Positions 18,580 to 27,020 of a stretch of 64,000 nucleotides of DNA are shown piece by piece; within the stretch, counting starts at the first letter, position 1; the number at the start of each line of letters is the position of its first letter. Source of the DNA: DATHYU01 sp033722675 (lineage in GTDB: Bacteria; Actinomycetota; Acidimicrobiia; Spongiisociales; UBA11373); assembly GCA_033722675.1 (NCBI GenBank), contig JAWVYO010000001.1, positions 55,946-119,945 of the forward strand, in the 5' to 3' direction. The position numbers and the translations under genes were made by a program. The notes below the pieces were generated by a model. It worked only from the letters and a program-made list of their open reading frames with translations, searched no databases and was not told where the DNA came from.

Positions 18580-19617
18580 TCATTCTGGCAGCGGACCGGC
18601 CGTTCCCAGGGGCCAGACCCGTTCCGGCCGCCAGCCGACGACGTCGCCCGGCGCCGGGATCGCCGCCTCCCGTACCCGGAGGAGGACCCTGCCGGCCGGC
18701 GTGTCGAGCACCACGTCGGTATGGGGGCCACGAAAGCGGAGCGACACGACCCTCCCGCGAGCCGGCCCCCCCAGGGCCGCCCACTCGGGCCGGAGGGCGA
18801 CCCTGCTGCGTCCGTCCCCGGCTCCCCGTACGGGGAGCACCGCGTCGCCGAGCACGATCGCGCCGTCACGCATGTCGACCGTCAGCACCGAGACCGGACC
18901 GGTGAGCGCGGCGGCCCATGCATCCACCGGCCGGTCGTACACGTCCGTCGGGGACCCGACCTGGACGATCCGTCCGTCCCGCAGCAGGGCGACCCGGTCG
19001 GCCAGGCCCAACGCCTCGGCGGCGTCGTGGGTGGCGACGAGGGCGGCGGCGCCCGACGCCGCGCGATGGGCCGCCACGAGCTCTTCCGCCGCCGCCCGCG
19101 CCGCGGGGTCGAGATGGGCGGTGGGTTCGTCGAGGAGGAACACGTCGGGCTCCGACGCCAGCGCCCGCGCCAGCCCGACGCGCTGCTGCTGGCCACCCGA
19201 CAGCTCGGCGGGTCGACGATCGCCGAGGTCGCCGATGCCGAGGCGCTCGAGGATCGTCGCCGCCCGGCGACGTGCCTCGGCGCGGGGCGTTCCGGCGGCC
19301 TCGAGGGGAAACGCCACCGTGTCGAGGGCGCCGAGGTGTGGCCACAGGGCGTAGCTCTGGAACACGAATCCCACGTTGCGTCGCTCGGGCGGCACGTACC
19401 GACCGCCGCCCGACACCCGGACGCCGGCGACGTCGATCGTCCCGGTCTCGACGCCGACGAACCCGGCCACCGCCGACAGCAACGTGGTCTTCCCGCTGCC
19501 GCTCGGCCCGAGGAGGCAGACGACTTCGCCGTGGCCGACGGCGAGGTCGACGCCGTCGAGGACGGTGGCGCCGCCGAGGCGCACCTCGACGCCGGCGAGG
19601 GACACCGCGGGCGTCAC
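18580..19617 (-). CDS. ABC importer ATPase (Fe3+/thiamine type)
   Basis: This 345-residue nucleotide-binding subunit has Walker A 'GPSGSGKTT', Q-loop '[11 protein letters not shown]', signature 'LSGGQQQR', Walker B '[12 protein letters not shown]' and switch His 'ATHDAAEAL'. The extra C-terminal TOBE-like domain ('[10 protein letters not shown]') is typical of the FbpC/PotA/CysA branch of importers. It starts at GTG 19617, overlapping the permease stop (GTGA). Together with the two upstream genes it makes a complete importer. The substrate is uncertain: ferric iron, thiamine and phosphonates are all carried by this branch. Confidence 0.93.
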   Translation of the reverse strand: MTPAVSLAGVEVRLGGATVLDGVDLAVGHGEVVCLLGPSGSGKTTLLSAVAGFVGVETGTIDVAGVRVSGGGRYVPPERRNVGFVFQSYALWPHLGALDTVAFPLEAAGTPRAEARRRAATILERLGIGDLGDRRPAELSGGQQQRVGLARALASEPDVFLLDEPTAHLDPAARAAAEELVAAHRAASGAAALVATHDAAEALGLADRVALLRDGRIVQVGSPTDVYDRPVDAWAAALTGPVSVLTVDMRDGAIVLGDAVLPVRGAGDGRSRVALRPEWAALGGPARGRVVSLRFRGPHTDVVLDTPAGRVLLRVREAAIPAPGDVVGWRPERVWPLGTAGPLPE

Positions 19618-21155
19618 GACGCCCGCCGGTGACGCCGGGCCACGACGACGGCCGCGACGAGGCCGGGCACCGTCAGCAGGACGGCGAGCGCCGAGGTCAC
19701 GGTGACGTCGCCGAGCTGCTGCACGTTCAGGGTGTGCACCGCCAGCGTCTCGGTCCCGGGCCCGTAGAGGAGGCTGGACATCGTCAACTCGTGGATGCCG
19801 AACAGGAACACGAGGAGCCAACCCGCAGCGGCAGCCGGGAGGAGCGACGGCAGGACGATGCGTCGCAGGGTCCGCCACCGGCCGGCTCCCGCCGCCCGCG
19901 CCGCCCGCACCGCCTCCTGCTCCAGCGACGCCGCCGAACCGTCGATCGACCGGTGGGCGAGGGCCCAGAACTTCGCGAGGTACGCGATGAGCACGAGGAG
20001 GAGGGTGTCGCGCAGCCACGGGCCGTACGCCAGGAGCACCGCCACCGCGAGCGCCGACCCGGGCACGGCGAAGGTCGCCGCCGTCACGGGGCCCGACCAC
20101 CGGGACCGCCGGGCGCCGACGGCGGCGGCCAGGCCGAAAACGGACAGGACCGAGGCCGCCAGCGCCGCGAGCGCGAGGCTGCGCGTGGCCGCGGGCCAGG
20201 CCGGTCCGGACCACGCCTCGGAGAAGTTGGCCAGCGTCCAGTTGCCGGGCCAGGGGGCCAGCCCGACCGCCCGGGTGAGCGCCGTTGCGAGGAGGGCGAG
20301 GAGCGGGACGCCGGTCGTCACTCCGAGGTAGACCCACAGGAACCCCCGGCCCCGTCGGCCAGGAGGGGTGCGCGGCAACGGCTCCCGGGCGGCGGCGCCC
20401 GGCACCACCGCCGTGGCGCGACGGCCCATCCGCTCCGCCGCGACGACCGCCACCAGCACGATGCCGACGAGGGCGACGGACAGGAGGAGCACACGACCGA
20501 AGGCCTCGTCGGAGGCGGATCTGGCCAGGTCGCCGTAGATCCGGGTCGTGATGGTCGGGAACCCGGCCGGGATGCCGAGCACGGCCGGGATCCCGAAGGA
20601 GTTCATCGACACCGCGAAGGCGAGGGCGCCCCCGCCGACCACCGCCGGACCGAGGAGGGGCAGCGTGATCCGGCCCAGCACTCGACGTGGCGACGCCCCC
20701 GACGCCAGCCCGGCGGCCTCGAACTCCGGGCGGGCCCGGGTCGCCAGCGATGCGGCAACGAGCAGGTAGACGAGGGGTGCGGCGTGGACCGCCATCACGA
20801 GGACGATCCCGACGGGACCCACGAGACCCGGCACGGCGATCCCCACCAGGTCGTCGGTCAGGCCGCCGGAGCCGAAGGCCCGGGCGGCGGCGACGGCCGA
20901 GACGAAGGGGGGCACGACGAGGGGCACGACGAACGCGACCCGCAGGACGGCCGGGCGGGGTCCCCGCTCGGTGATCAGCGCCCCGGCCGTGCCGACGACG
21001 ACCGCGACGAGCGTCGCAGCGGTCGACACGAGCAGCGATCCCCCGACGGCGCCTCCGGTGCCTGCATCGAGGGCGGCCCCCGCCTCGGCCGTCTCGGCGA
21101 GGAGCTCGACGAGGGGGACGACCACGAGCCCGACCGCGGCAGCCACCAGGACCAC
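19614..21155 (-). CDS. ABC importer permease, fused two-domain type
   Basis: This 513-residue protein with about twelve helices contains two BinDPT permease halves, as in FbpB/ThiP. EAA loops are visible in both: 'EAAGLASGASPRRVLGRITLPLL' spans part of the first and 'AVRAARAAGAGRWRTLRRIVLP' part of the second, where the ATPase docks. GTG 21155 is the first plausible start after the binding-protein stop, leaving a 28-base gap. Fused permeases with this length are typical for ferric iron and thiamine importers. It acts with the 18580-19617 ATPase and the 21184-22116 lipoprotein. Confidence 0.92.
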   Translation of the reverse strand: MVLVAAAVGLVVVPLVELLAETAEAGAALDAGTGGAVGGSLLVSTAATLVAVVVGTAGALITERGPRPAVLRVAFVVPLVVPPFVSAVAAARAFGSGGLTDDLVGIAVPGLVGPVGIVLVMAVHAAPLVYLLVAASLATRARPEFEAAGLASGASPRRVLGRITLPLLGPAVVGGGALAFAVSMNSFGIPAVLGIPAGFPTITTRIYGDLARSASDEAFGRVLLLSVALVGIVLVAVVAAERMGRRATAVVPGAAAREPLPRTPPGRRGRGFLWVYLGVTTGVPLLALLATALTRAVGLAPWPGNWTLANFSEAWSGPAWPAATRSLALAALAASVLSVFGLAAAVGARRSRWSGPVTAATFAVPGSALAVAVLLAYGPWLRDTLLLVLIAYLAKFWALAHRSIDGSAASLEQEAVRAARAAGAGRWRTLRRIVLPSLLPAAAAGWLLVFLFGIHELTMSSLLYGPGTETLAVHTLNVQQLGDVTVTSALAVLLTVPGLVAAVVVARRHRRAS

Positions 21156-21183
21156 CGTGATCGGACCGGCCGGAGCCAGCCGG

Positions 21184-22116
21184 TCAGCCTCCGAACACGT
21201 CGCGGTACGCAGCGAGCAGCTCCTCCTGCCGGTCGGAGGCGCGATCCCAGGCCACCGTCACCTGGGGACCGCCCGCCGTCCACGGGATCGACGGGTCGAC
21301 GGGCTGCCAGCCCGTGGCGGCGATCGCCGCCTGCGCCTCGGGCCCCACGACATGGGACACGAACTCGACGGCGGCCGGATGGTCGCCCGTCACCGCGATC
21401 GGGCTGTACAGCGCGATGGCCCCCGGCTCCGGCCAGATGAGCCGGAGCGGCGAGCCCTTCTCGACCGCCGTGCGGGCACTGAAGTCGAGGGTGATCCCCG
21501 CCGCGTAGGCCCCCTCGGCGACACCCGTGACGACGTCGCCCGGCGTCCCCACCTGAGTGCCCCCGGCATCGCGGAGGCGTCGGAGGAACTCCATCCCGTA
21601 CCGGTCGTCGAGGGCGAAGAACCCCAGGGCGGCGAAGGCGGAGCCGGCGAACGCCGGATCGGGAATGGCGACGCCGCCCGCCGCCGCGGCGTCCACGAGG
21701 TCGTCCCACGTCGTGATCGGCGGCGCCGACTCGCCCGCCACGATCACGAGGTTGAGGATGCGCGTGCCCCAGAACCGATCGGCGCGAAAGGCCTCGGGCA
21801 CCGTCGAGACGTCGGGCTCGACGGGGCGGAGGAGTCCCTCGCTGTCGTACGCCTGCATCGACAGCGGGTCGGTGAGCCAGAGGACGTCGGCGCGGAGGCC
21901 CCCCTCGCGGCGTTCGGCGGCGATGCGGGCGTTCACCTCCCCCGTCGGGGCGCGGAACACCTCCACCTGCACGCCGGCGGCGTCGAACTCGGCGACCACC
22001 GCGTCCACGGTGGCCTGCGTGACCGAGGTGTAGACGACGAGGGCGTCCTCCTCGGCCGTGCACGCCGTCGCCGCCAGCGTCATGACGAGCCCGGCGATCA
22101 GCGGACGGAGGCTCAT
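21184..22116 (-). CDS. Substrate-binding lipoprotein of ABC importer
   Basis: This 310-residue extracytoplasmic binding protein has a lipoprotein signal ending at 'LAATAC'. The mature start 'DALVVYTSVTQATVDAVVAEF' (residues about 24-44) is the usual beginning of the FbpA/ThiB/phosphonate-binding family, where 'VYTS' contacts ligand. I do not find the adjacent Tyr pair that binds ferric iron in classical FbpA, so an organic ligand or a different metal mode remains possible. The ATG at 22116 overlaps the stop of the DUF6390-like gene (ATGA), so all four genes are one unit. Confidence 0.9.
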   Translation of the reverse strand: MSLRPLIAGLVMTLAATACTAEEDALVVYTSVTQATVDAVVAEFDAAGVQVEVFRAPTGEVNARIAAERREGGLRADVLWLTDPLSMQAYDSEGLLRPVEPDVSTVPEAFRADRFWGTRILNLVIVAGESAPPITTWDDLVDAAAAGGVAIPDPAFAGSAFAALGFFALDDRYGMEFLRRLRDAGGTQVGTPGDVVTGVAEGAYAAGITLDFSARTAVEKGSPLRLIWPEPGAIALYSPIAVTGDHPAAVEFVSHVVGPEAQAAIAATGWQPVDPSIPWTAGGPQVTVAWDRASDRQEELLAAYRDVFGG

Positions 22117-22883
22117 CCGAGCACCCTCGCCGGTCCGGGGTGGTCGAGCCGATCGTTCACCAGGTCGAGGTGGCGCAGCGTGTAGTGCCTGAGCTGCGCC
22201 GCCGCCGTCGGCGAGATCCGATCGCAGATCCAGTCCCAGTGCAGCGAGACGAGGTCTCCCGGTTCCACGACGACCGCCCGCAGTCCCGTCGCGCCCACGC
22301 GGGCCGACTCGGACACCGGGTCGCCGAGCGTCAGGCGACGGCCGTCCCACCGGAGCGGACGGCTTCGCACGAACACGCGGTCGCCGTCGAGGCTCTCGAC
22401 GCGACCCCACCGGATCCGACACCGGTCGAGGATCTCGAGCGGCTCGTCACGCCCCCCGGCGAGGAGACCGACCCAGGGGTACACGGCGAGGACGTGGAAG
22501 GAGTGGTGGGGCACGCCGCCGGCGGGTATGGCCTCCTCGAAGAACCCCCATCCCCCGCCCATCCGACGTCGGAACCCCTCGTCGAGCACGCGACCGAAGG
22601 ACCGGACCTCCACCCGGTCGAGGATCGGGTTCCCCACCCAGTAGGCCTCGACCAGCCGCCGGTCGAACGGGTCGGGGATCCCCGTCGCCTCGGCCATGAC
22701 GGTGAGGTAGGGCACCGGCCCGGCGAAGGCTTCCGCCAGGCGGGCGAGGTCCGGATCGACCACGCCCGAGGCGACGTACTCCAGCAGCGTCCGGCTGTCG
22801 TCGGGCCCGCAGTAGCCGCGTTCGTTGGGCGGGTAGGCGTACCGGGCGAACAGTCCGAGCCCGTCGGCTGGGCGCGTGGTCAT
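22113..22883 (-). CDS. DUF6390-like protein heading the ABC importer operon
   Basis: This 256-residue soluble protein resembles, from memory, the actinobacterial family DUF6390 of unknown function. Distinctive motifs are 'FARYAYPPNERGYCGPDD' at residues about 11-28, 'AYWVGN', 'HHSFHVLAVYPWVGLL' and 'HWDWICDRI'. Conserved His, Cys and Trp suggest metal or cofactor binding, but this is inference. It shares a 4-bp overlap with the binding-protein gene and is therefore expected to serve the same substrate. A TAGGCT box 7 nt before the ATG marks a leaderless promoter for the whole operon. No signal peptide. Confidence 0.8.
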   Translation of the reverse strand: MTTRPADGLGLFARYAYPPNERGYCGPDDSRTLLEYVASGVVDPDLARLAEAFAGPVPYLTVMAEATGIPDPFDRRLVEAYWVGNPILDRVEVRSFGRVLDEGFRRRMGGGWGFFEEAIPAGGVPHHSFHVLAVYPWVGLLAGGRDEPLEILDRCRIRWGRVESLDGDRVFVRSRPLRWDGRRLTLGDPVSESARVGATGLRAVVVEPGDLVSLHWDWICDRISPTAAAQLRHYTLRHLDLVNDRLDHPGPARVLG

Positions 22884-22890
22884 GCGCCGA

Positions 22891-22896
22891 AGCCTA
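22891..22896 (-). promoter_or_regulatory. Leaderless -10 element for the ABC importer operon
   Basis: On the minus strand TAGGCT is followed by 7 nt and the ATG at 22883. Confidence 0.5.
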
Positions 22897-22950
22897 CGGA
22901 GCGTGCCGGGCGCCGTCCCAGGGCCGCCCGGACCCCGCTCTGGTGCCGAA

Positions 22951-22968
22951 CGGCCCACTGGCGGGCCG
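22951..22968 (-). terminator. Possible terminator hairpin after the malic enzyme gene
   Basis: Stem CGGCCC/GGGCCG with a 6-nt loop lies 36 bases beyond the malic enzyme stop, in the 120-bp gap before the importer operon. It has no T-run and only 6 bp, so the call is weak. Confidence 0.3.
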
Positions 22969-23003
22969 GTGGGGCTTCCGAGCCGCGTCGTGCCCGGACG
23001 GCC

Positions 23004-24335
23004 CTAGGAGCCGGCGGCCTCGGCCACGCGCCGGGCCACCTCGGCGTGGACCGAACGGTCGAGGGCGTCGGGCAGGAGCCGGTCCTCGTCCGCCAGGTCG
23101 GCGAGCGCACGCGCCGCCGCTCGCCGCATGGGCAGGTCGATCGCACCCGCACCGGCGTCCAGTGCCCCCCGGAAGAGTCCGGGATAGGCGAGCACGTTGT
23201 TCACGATCGATCCGTCGGCGGCGATGGCCGCCCCGGCCGCCTCCGCCGCCTCGATCTCGATCTCGGGGATCGGGTTGGAGATCGCGGCGATGATCTGACC
23301 GGGTCGGACCCGTGCGGGGTCGAGCAGCCCGGGGCGTCCCGTCGACAGGACGAGCACGTCGGCTCGCTCGACCACGCTGTCGAAGAAGTCCGGATCCGAC
23401 GACGCCTCGAGCACGACGTCGTCGACCTCGGTGAACGAACGGAGATGCTCGACGGCCGCCTCCCCTGGGTCGAAGGCCAGCACCGAGGCGAACGGGAAGC
23501 TGCGGGCCAGTCGTGCGATCGCCGAGCCGGCGGCGCCCAGGCCGATCTGTCCGAAGACGAGGTCCTCCAGGGGCCGGTCGACGATCCGGGCGGCCGAGAG
23601 CACCGCGGCGAGCACGACCACGGCGGTCCCGTGCTGATCGTCGTGCATGACCGGGACGTCGAGGTCGGCCACGAGCCGGTCCTCGATCTCATAGGCAGCC
23701 GGCGTCGAGATGTCCTCGAGGTGGATGCCCCCGAACCCGGGGGCGATGCGACGGACGACGTCGACCATCTCGTCGGCGTCGGCCGCGTCGACCACGATCG
23801 GCACCGCGTTGAGGTCGACGAGCATCCCGTAGAAGAGCGCCTTGCCCTCCATCACCGGCAGGGCCGCCCGGGGACCGATGTCGCCGAGCCCCAGGACACG
23901 GGTGCCGTTGGAGACGACGGCGACCGTGCGGCCCTTCCACGTGTATGTCGACGCCAGGCTCGGGTCGTCGGCGATCGCCCTCGACACCCGCGCCACGCCG
24001 GGGGTGTACACCTCCCGCACGTCCTGGAGGTTGCGGATCTCCACCGTGGGGCGCACCTCGATCTTGCCCCCCTCGTGGACCGCGAAGACCTTGTCGACGC
24101 TCTGTTCGACCAGTTCCACGCCCGGCTCCGCCTCGAGGGCCCGGCGGATCTCCTCGATGGCGTCGTCGCCGGGAGCGATGACCGTCACGTCGCGGATGTT
24201 GTACTCACGCCCGATGGCGAGGGTCTCGATCTCGCCGATGTGCGCCCCGTGCTCGCCGATCCGGGCGAGGGCGCGCGACAGCGTCCCCGGCTGACGGTGC
24301 GTCTTGATGCGGAAGACCTCGTCGCGTTCGATCAT
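23004..24335 (-). CDS. NAD(P)-dependent malic enzyme with N-terminal ACT domain
   Basis: This 443-residue enzyme oxidatively decarboxylates malate to pyruvate. Residues 1-80 form an ACT regulatory domain ('HRQPGTLSRALARIGEHGAHIGEIE' spans its first helix), then come the malic domains: 'VSNGTRVLGLGDIG', the metal-site block 'GIHLEDIS', 'MHDDQHGTAVV', and the nucleotide fold 'GLGAAGSAIARL'. The ACT domain suggests allosteric control by an amino acid or other small ligand. A CAGGAT box lies 6 nt before the ATG at 24335; the longer open frame upstream overlaps the divergent lipoprotein gene and is a shadow. It links the TCA cycle to pyruvate. Confidence 0.93.
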   Translation of the reverse strand: MIERDEVFRIKTHRQPGTLSRALARIGEHGAHIGEIETLAIGREYNIRDVTVIAPGDDAIEEIRRALEAEPGVELVEQSVDKVFAVHEGGKIEVRPTVEIRNLQDVREVYTPGVARVSRAIADDPSLASTYTWKGRTVAVVSNGTRVLGLGDIGPRAALPVMEGKALFYGMLVDLNAVPIVVDAADADEMVDVVRRIAPGFGGIHLEDISTPAAYEIEDRLVADLDVPVMHDDQHGTAVVVLAAVLSAARIVDRPLEDLVFGQIGLGAAGSAIARLARSFPFASVLAFDPGEAAVEHLRSFTEVDDVVLEASSDPDFFDSVVERADVLVLSTGRPGLLDPARVRPGQIIAAISNPIPEIEIEAAEAAGAAIAADGSIVNNVLAYPGLFRGALDAGAGAIDLPMRRAAARALADLADEDRLLPDALDRSVHAEVARRVAEAAGS

Positions 24336-24341
24336 CCCGGC

Positions 24342-24347
24342 ATCCTG
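24342..24347 (-). promoter_or_regulatory. Leaderless -10 element for the malic enzyme gene
   Basis: On the minus strand CAGGAT is followed by 6 nt and the ATG at 24335. The first base departs from TAnnnT. Confidence 0.35.
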
Positions 24348-24382
24348 CCACAGCACCTGGTCCGCTGCGGCGCCCACCGCGA

Positions 24383-24388
24383 TACCGT
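24383..24388 (+). promoter_or_regulatory. Leaderless -10 element for the redoxin-like lipoprotein
   Basis: TACCGT is followed by 7 nt and the GTG at 24396. Confidence 0.45.
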
Positions 24389-24395
24389 GGCGGCC

Positions 24396-25235
24396 GTGCG
24401 ACGCACCGCCCTCCTCGTGCTCCTCGTCTCGCTCGTCGCCGCGGCGTGCGGCGGCGGGGACCCGACGTCGGGGACGAGCCCGTTCCCCGCCGACGCCTTC
24501 GCCTTCCCCGCCTCGAGCAACGTCGCCGTCGGGCCCGAACGCCTGCTCATCGCCGTCTCCGACGAGTCGGGGACGAGGCTGCCCTCGCCCGATGCGCCCG
24601 TCGAGGTCGTGCTCTACCCCGAGGACCGCCGAGACGAGGCGCTCACCGTCGATGCCGACTTCGTCTGGGCGATTCCCGACGTGAGCGGCCTCTACAAGGT
24701 GAACGTCGTGTTCGACGAGCCGGGGATCTGGGAGGCGGAGGTGCGGCCCGCCACCGGTCCGGGCCTCGAGCCCTTCCCCTTCCAGGTGCTCCCCGAGCCG
24801 CTGACGGTGGGGGTCGGCGAGCCGGCCCCGCGATCGGACACCTTCACCGCCGACGACGTCGACGACCTGTCGGAGATCACGACCGATCCCGACCCCGAAC
24901 CCGACTTCTACGAGCTGAGCGTCGCCGAGGCCGTGACGTCGGGCCGCCCCAGCGTGATCGTGTTCGCCACCCCGGCCTTCTGCCAGACCGCGATCTGCGG
25001 GCCCACCATGGACTCGATGAAGGAACTGGCCCCCCGATTCCCCGACGCGAACTTCCTCCATGTGGAGGTCTTCACGAATCTCGACGACCCCGAGAACCTG
25101 CAGACGGTGCCGGCGGTCGTCGAATGGGGGCTCCCCACCGAGCCGTGGATCTTCGTCGTCGACGAGACGGGCACCGTCGTCGGCCGGTTCGAGGGCACGG
25201 TGACCGAGAGCGAGCTGGCCGACCTGCTGGGCTGA
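24396..25235 (+). CDS. Lipoprotein with C-terminal thioredoxin-like domain
   Basis: This 279-residue exported protein has a lipoprotein signal 'LVSLVAAAC' directly after the GTG start. An immunoglobulin-like beta domain occupies roughly residues 30-140. The C-terminal part looks like a thioredoxin fold: 'VIVFATPAFCQTAICGP' has two Cys separated by four residues rather than the usual CxxC, followed by 'TEPWIFVVDETGTVVGRF', which is standard for the last strands. The spaced Cys pair argues against a normal disulfide oxidoreductase; metal binding or a modified redox site is possible. It is divergent from the malic enzyme gene. Confidence 0.85.
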   Translation: MRRTALLVLLVSLVAAACGGGDPTSGTSPFPADAFAFPASSNVAVGPERLLIAVSDESGTRLPSPDAPVEVVLYPEDRRDEALTVDADFVWAIPDVSGLYKVNVVFDEPGIWEAEVRPATGPGLEPFPFQVLPEPLTVGVGEPAPRSDTFTADDVDDLSEITTDPDPEPDFYELSVAEAVTSGRPSVIVFATPAFCQTAICGPTMDSMKELAPRFPDANFLHVEVFTNLDDPENLQTVPAVVEWGLPTEPWIFVVDETGTVVGRFEGTVTESELADLLG

Positions 25236-25242
25236 GGCCCGC

Positions 25243-26142
25243 TCAGGGGTTCTCGACCCGGATGGGATCGTGGAAGAAGGTCCGGACGGTCGGGTAGGCG
25301 AGCTCCACGCTCGGCTCCGCCTCGAACGCCCGCAGGATCGCCTTCCAGATGTCGGCTTCGGTGCCGCGGAGGCGCCGGGCGGGAACGAGCAAGCGCCCGG
25401 TGACGAGGACGCCGCTGTCCTTCACCGTGACGTAGGTGGTCGGGGTGAGCGTCGAGTACCGGATCTGATACGCGCTGGCAGACGCCCGCAGCTCGCGCGC
25501 CACCTCGCCGGCCGCCATGTCGGGGGCGTGGGCCGTCAGCACCTCGGTCATGATCTCCTCCGCCCGCTCCCAGTCGGACTCGAAGGTCACGAGCACGGGG
25601 ATCTCGTGCCAGAGGTACCCGAACGCCTCGGTGTAGTTGGCGAGGGCGTGGTTGAAGAGCAGCCCGTTGGGGATGTGGAGCAGCCGCCCCGTCGACTGGT
25701 CGGCCGCCACCCGTTCACCGGCGATCTCGAGCACCGTGAACCGCAACGCCCGGATGTCGACGACGTCGCCGGCGTCGCCGTTCAGTTCGATCCGGTCGCC
25801 CAGGCGGAAGGGGCGCCGCAACACGATGTATCCCCATCCGGCGAGGTTCTTCAGGACGTCGGCGAAGGCGATGGCGAGGCCGGCCGACAGGAACCCGATG
25901 TAGGTCACGAACCCGCTGCCCCGCACCCACACGGTGGCGAGGACGACGAGGCCGACGACCGTCACCACGTAGGAGGTGAGCTTGCGGGCCCGGTACCACA
26001 CCGTTGCGTCCTCGATCCGCCGGCGCACCAACCCGAGCACGACCAGCCGGAGTCCGGTGAGGACCACGATGAGGGCCCCGGTGATGACGAGCTGGGACTG
26101 CCAGGTCTCCAGGTTGAGGGCGTCGGCGAGGGAGTCGACCAT
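25243..26142 (-). CDS. MscS-family mechanosensitive ion channel
   Basis: This 299-residue small-conductance mechanosensitive channel-like protein has three or four N-terminal helices, then the pore helix region ending in 'GFLSAGLAIAFADVLKNLAGW' (residues about 84-104), followed by the beta domain 'RRPFRLGDRIELNGDAGDVVDI' and 'VHIPNGLLF'-type motif 'LHIPNGLLFN'. It should relieve osmotic pressure at the cytoplasmic membrane. A TACGCT box lies 8 nt before the ATG. Stop codons of this gene and the convergent lipoprotein gene are 7 bp apart. Confidence 0.92.
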   Translation of the reverse strand: MVDSLADALNLETWQSQLVITGALIVVLTGLRLVVLGLVRRRIEDATVWYRARKLTSYVVTVVGLVVLATVWVRGSGFVTYIGFLSAGLAIAFADVLKNLAGWGYIVLRRPFRLGDRIELNGDAGDVVDIRALRFTVLEIAGERVAADQSTGRLLHIPNGLLFNHALANYTEAFGYLWHEIPVLVTFESDWERAEEIMTEVLTAHAPDMAAGEVARELRASASAYQIRYSTLTPTTYVTVKDSGVLVTGRLLVPARRLRGTEADIWKAILRAFEAEPSVELAYPTVRTFFHDPIRVENP

Positions 26143-26150
26143 CGCGCAGG

Positions 26151-26156
26151 AGCGTA
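26151..26156 (-). promoter_or_regulatory. Leaderless-type -10 element for the MscS gene
   Basis: On the minus strand TACGCT is followed by 8 nt and the ATG at 26142. Confidence 0.4.
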
Positions 26157-26180
26157 TCGACCGACGCCCCCGCACCCGTG

Positions 26181-27008
26181 TCAATCCGGCGGACGGCTCC
26201 CGTAGTCCCCGAACGGCTCGTCGCGCTCGCGCACGGCCGAGCGGACACCCTCGTGCATCGCCCGCTCCACCCACGCCGTTCCCTCGGGCGTGTGGCGGGC
26301 GATCCCGTCGAACAGCGTCCCGAGGAGCCGGCCCTGCTCGATCTGGTCCCGGACGGTCCGGTTCAGCATCAGCTTCATGAGCGCCAGCTGGTTGCGGGGC
26401 AGCCGGGCGATCCGCCCGGCGAGGTCCGCCGCCCGGTCGTCGAGCTCCCGAGCGGGCACGGCCTCGAGGATCAGCCCGGTGCGGGCGGCCTCGGACGCGG
26501 GGATCTCGTCCCCGGTCAACAGGTATCGCTTCGCCTGCTCGAGCCCGAGGCGGTGGACCCACATCCCGGTGGTGGGGACGCCCCACACGCGCGCCGGCGG
26601 GTACCCGAACACCGCGTCGTCGGCGGCGAGCACGAGATCGGCACAGAGCACCATGTCGGTCCCGCCGCCCAGGCACCAGCCCTGGACGGCCGCCACGACC
26701 GGGATCGGGCCCTCGAAGAGCTTGAGGTAGGTGGCGACGAACGGCCCGATGATGCGGTGGTAGTCCAGGGTCGGGTCCCAGGCCTCCTCGGCGACGGTGG
26801 CGGAGACGCCCCAGTCGAGGTCGTAGCCGGCGCAGAACGCCGGACCCTCGGCACGCAGCAGGATGCAGTGGACGTCGTCGTCGGCGTGGGCGGCATCGAG
26901 TGCCTCGTCCAGTTCGAGCCGCACCTGCTCGGTGATCGTGTTGTAGGCGTCGACGCGGTCGAGGGTCAGCACCCGGACCCGTCCCTCGGTGGTGCTCCGT
27001 ACGGCCAT
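26181..27008 (-). CDS. Crotonase-fold enoyl-CoA hydratase/isomerase family protein
   Basis: This 275-residue protein has the crotonase oxyanion-hole segments 'AFCAGYDLDW' and 'GWCLGGGTDMVLCADLVLAA', so it should bind an acyl-CoA thioester. The two Glu used by true enoyl-CoA hydratases are not at their usual places: the GGG-x-E position is Asp (GGGTD), and the later FG-x-PE position reads 'FGYPPAR'. A different reaction, such as isomerisation, dehalogenation or hydrolysis, is therefore likely. It lies 12 bp downstream of the ABC exporter permease on the same strand, which may be coincidental. Confidence 0.9.
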   Translation of the reverse strand: MAVRSTTEGRVRVLTLDRVDAYNTITEQVRLELDEALDAAHADDDVHCILLRAEGPAFCAGYDLDWGVSATVAEEAWDPTLDYHRIIGPFVATYLKLFEGPIPVVAAVQGWCLGGGTDMVLCADLVLAADDAVFGYPPARVWGVPTTGMWVHRLGLEQAKRYLLTGDEIPASEAARTGLILEAVPARELDDRAADLAGRIARLPRNQLALMKLMLNRTVRDQIEQGRLLGTLFDGIARHTPEGTAWVERAMHEGVRSAVRERDEPFGDYGSRPPD

Positions 27009-27020
27009 GGTCCGAACCTC

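Noticed and set aside
15314..19354. Very long open frame (about 1346 codons) on the plus strand opposite icmF and the ABC ATPase.
   Set aside because: It is antisense to two genes with full sets of family motifs, and its translation is low-complexity Arg/Val/Asp-rich sequence typical of GC-rich shadow frames.
22140..24395. Open frame running upstream from the redoxin-like lipoprotein, antisense to DUF6390-like and malic enzyme genes.
   Set aside because: Only the part from GTG 24396 has a signal peptide and fold; the rest is a shadow of opposite-strand genes.
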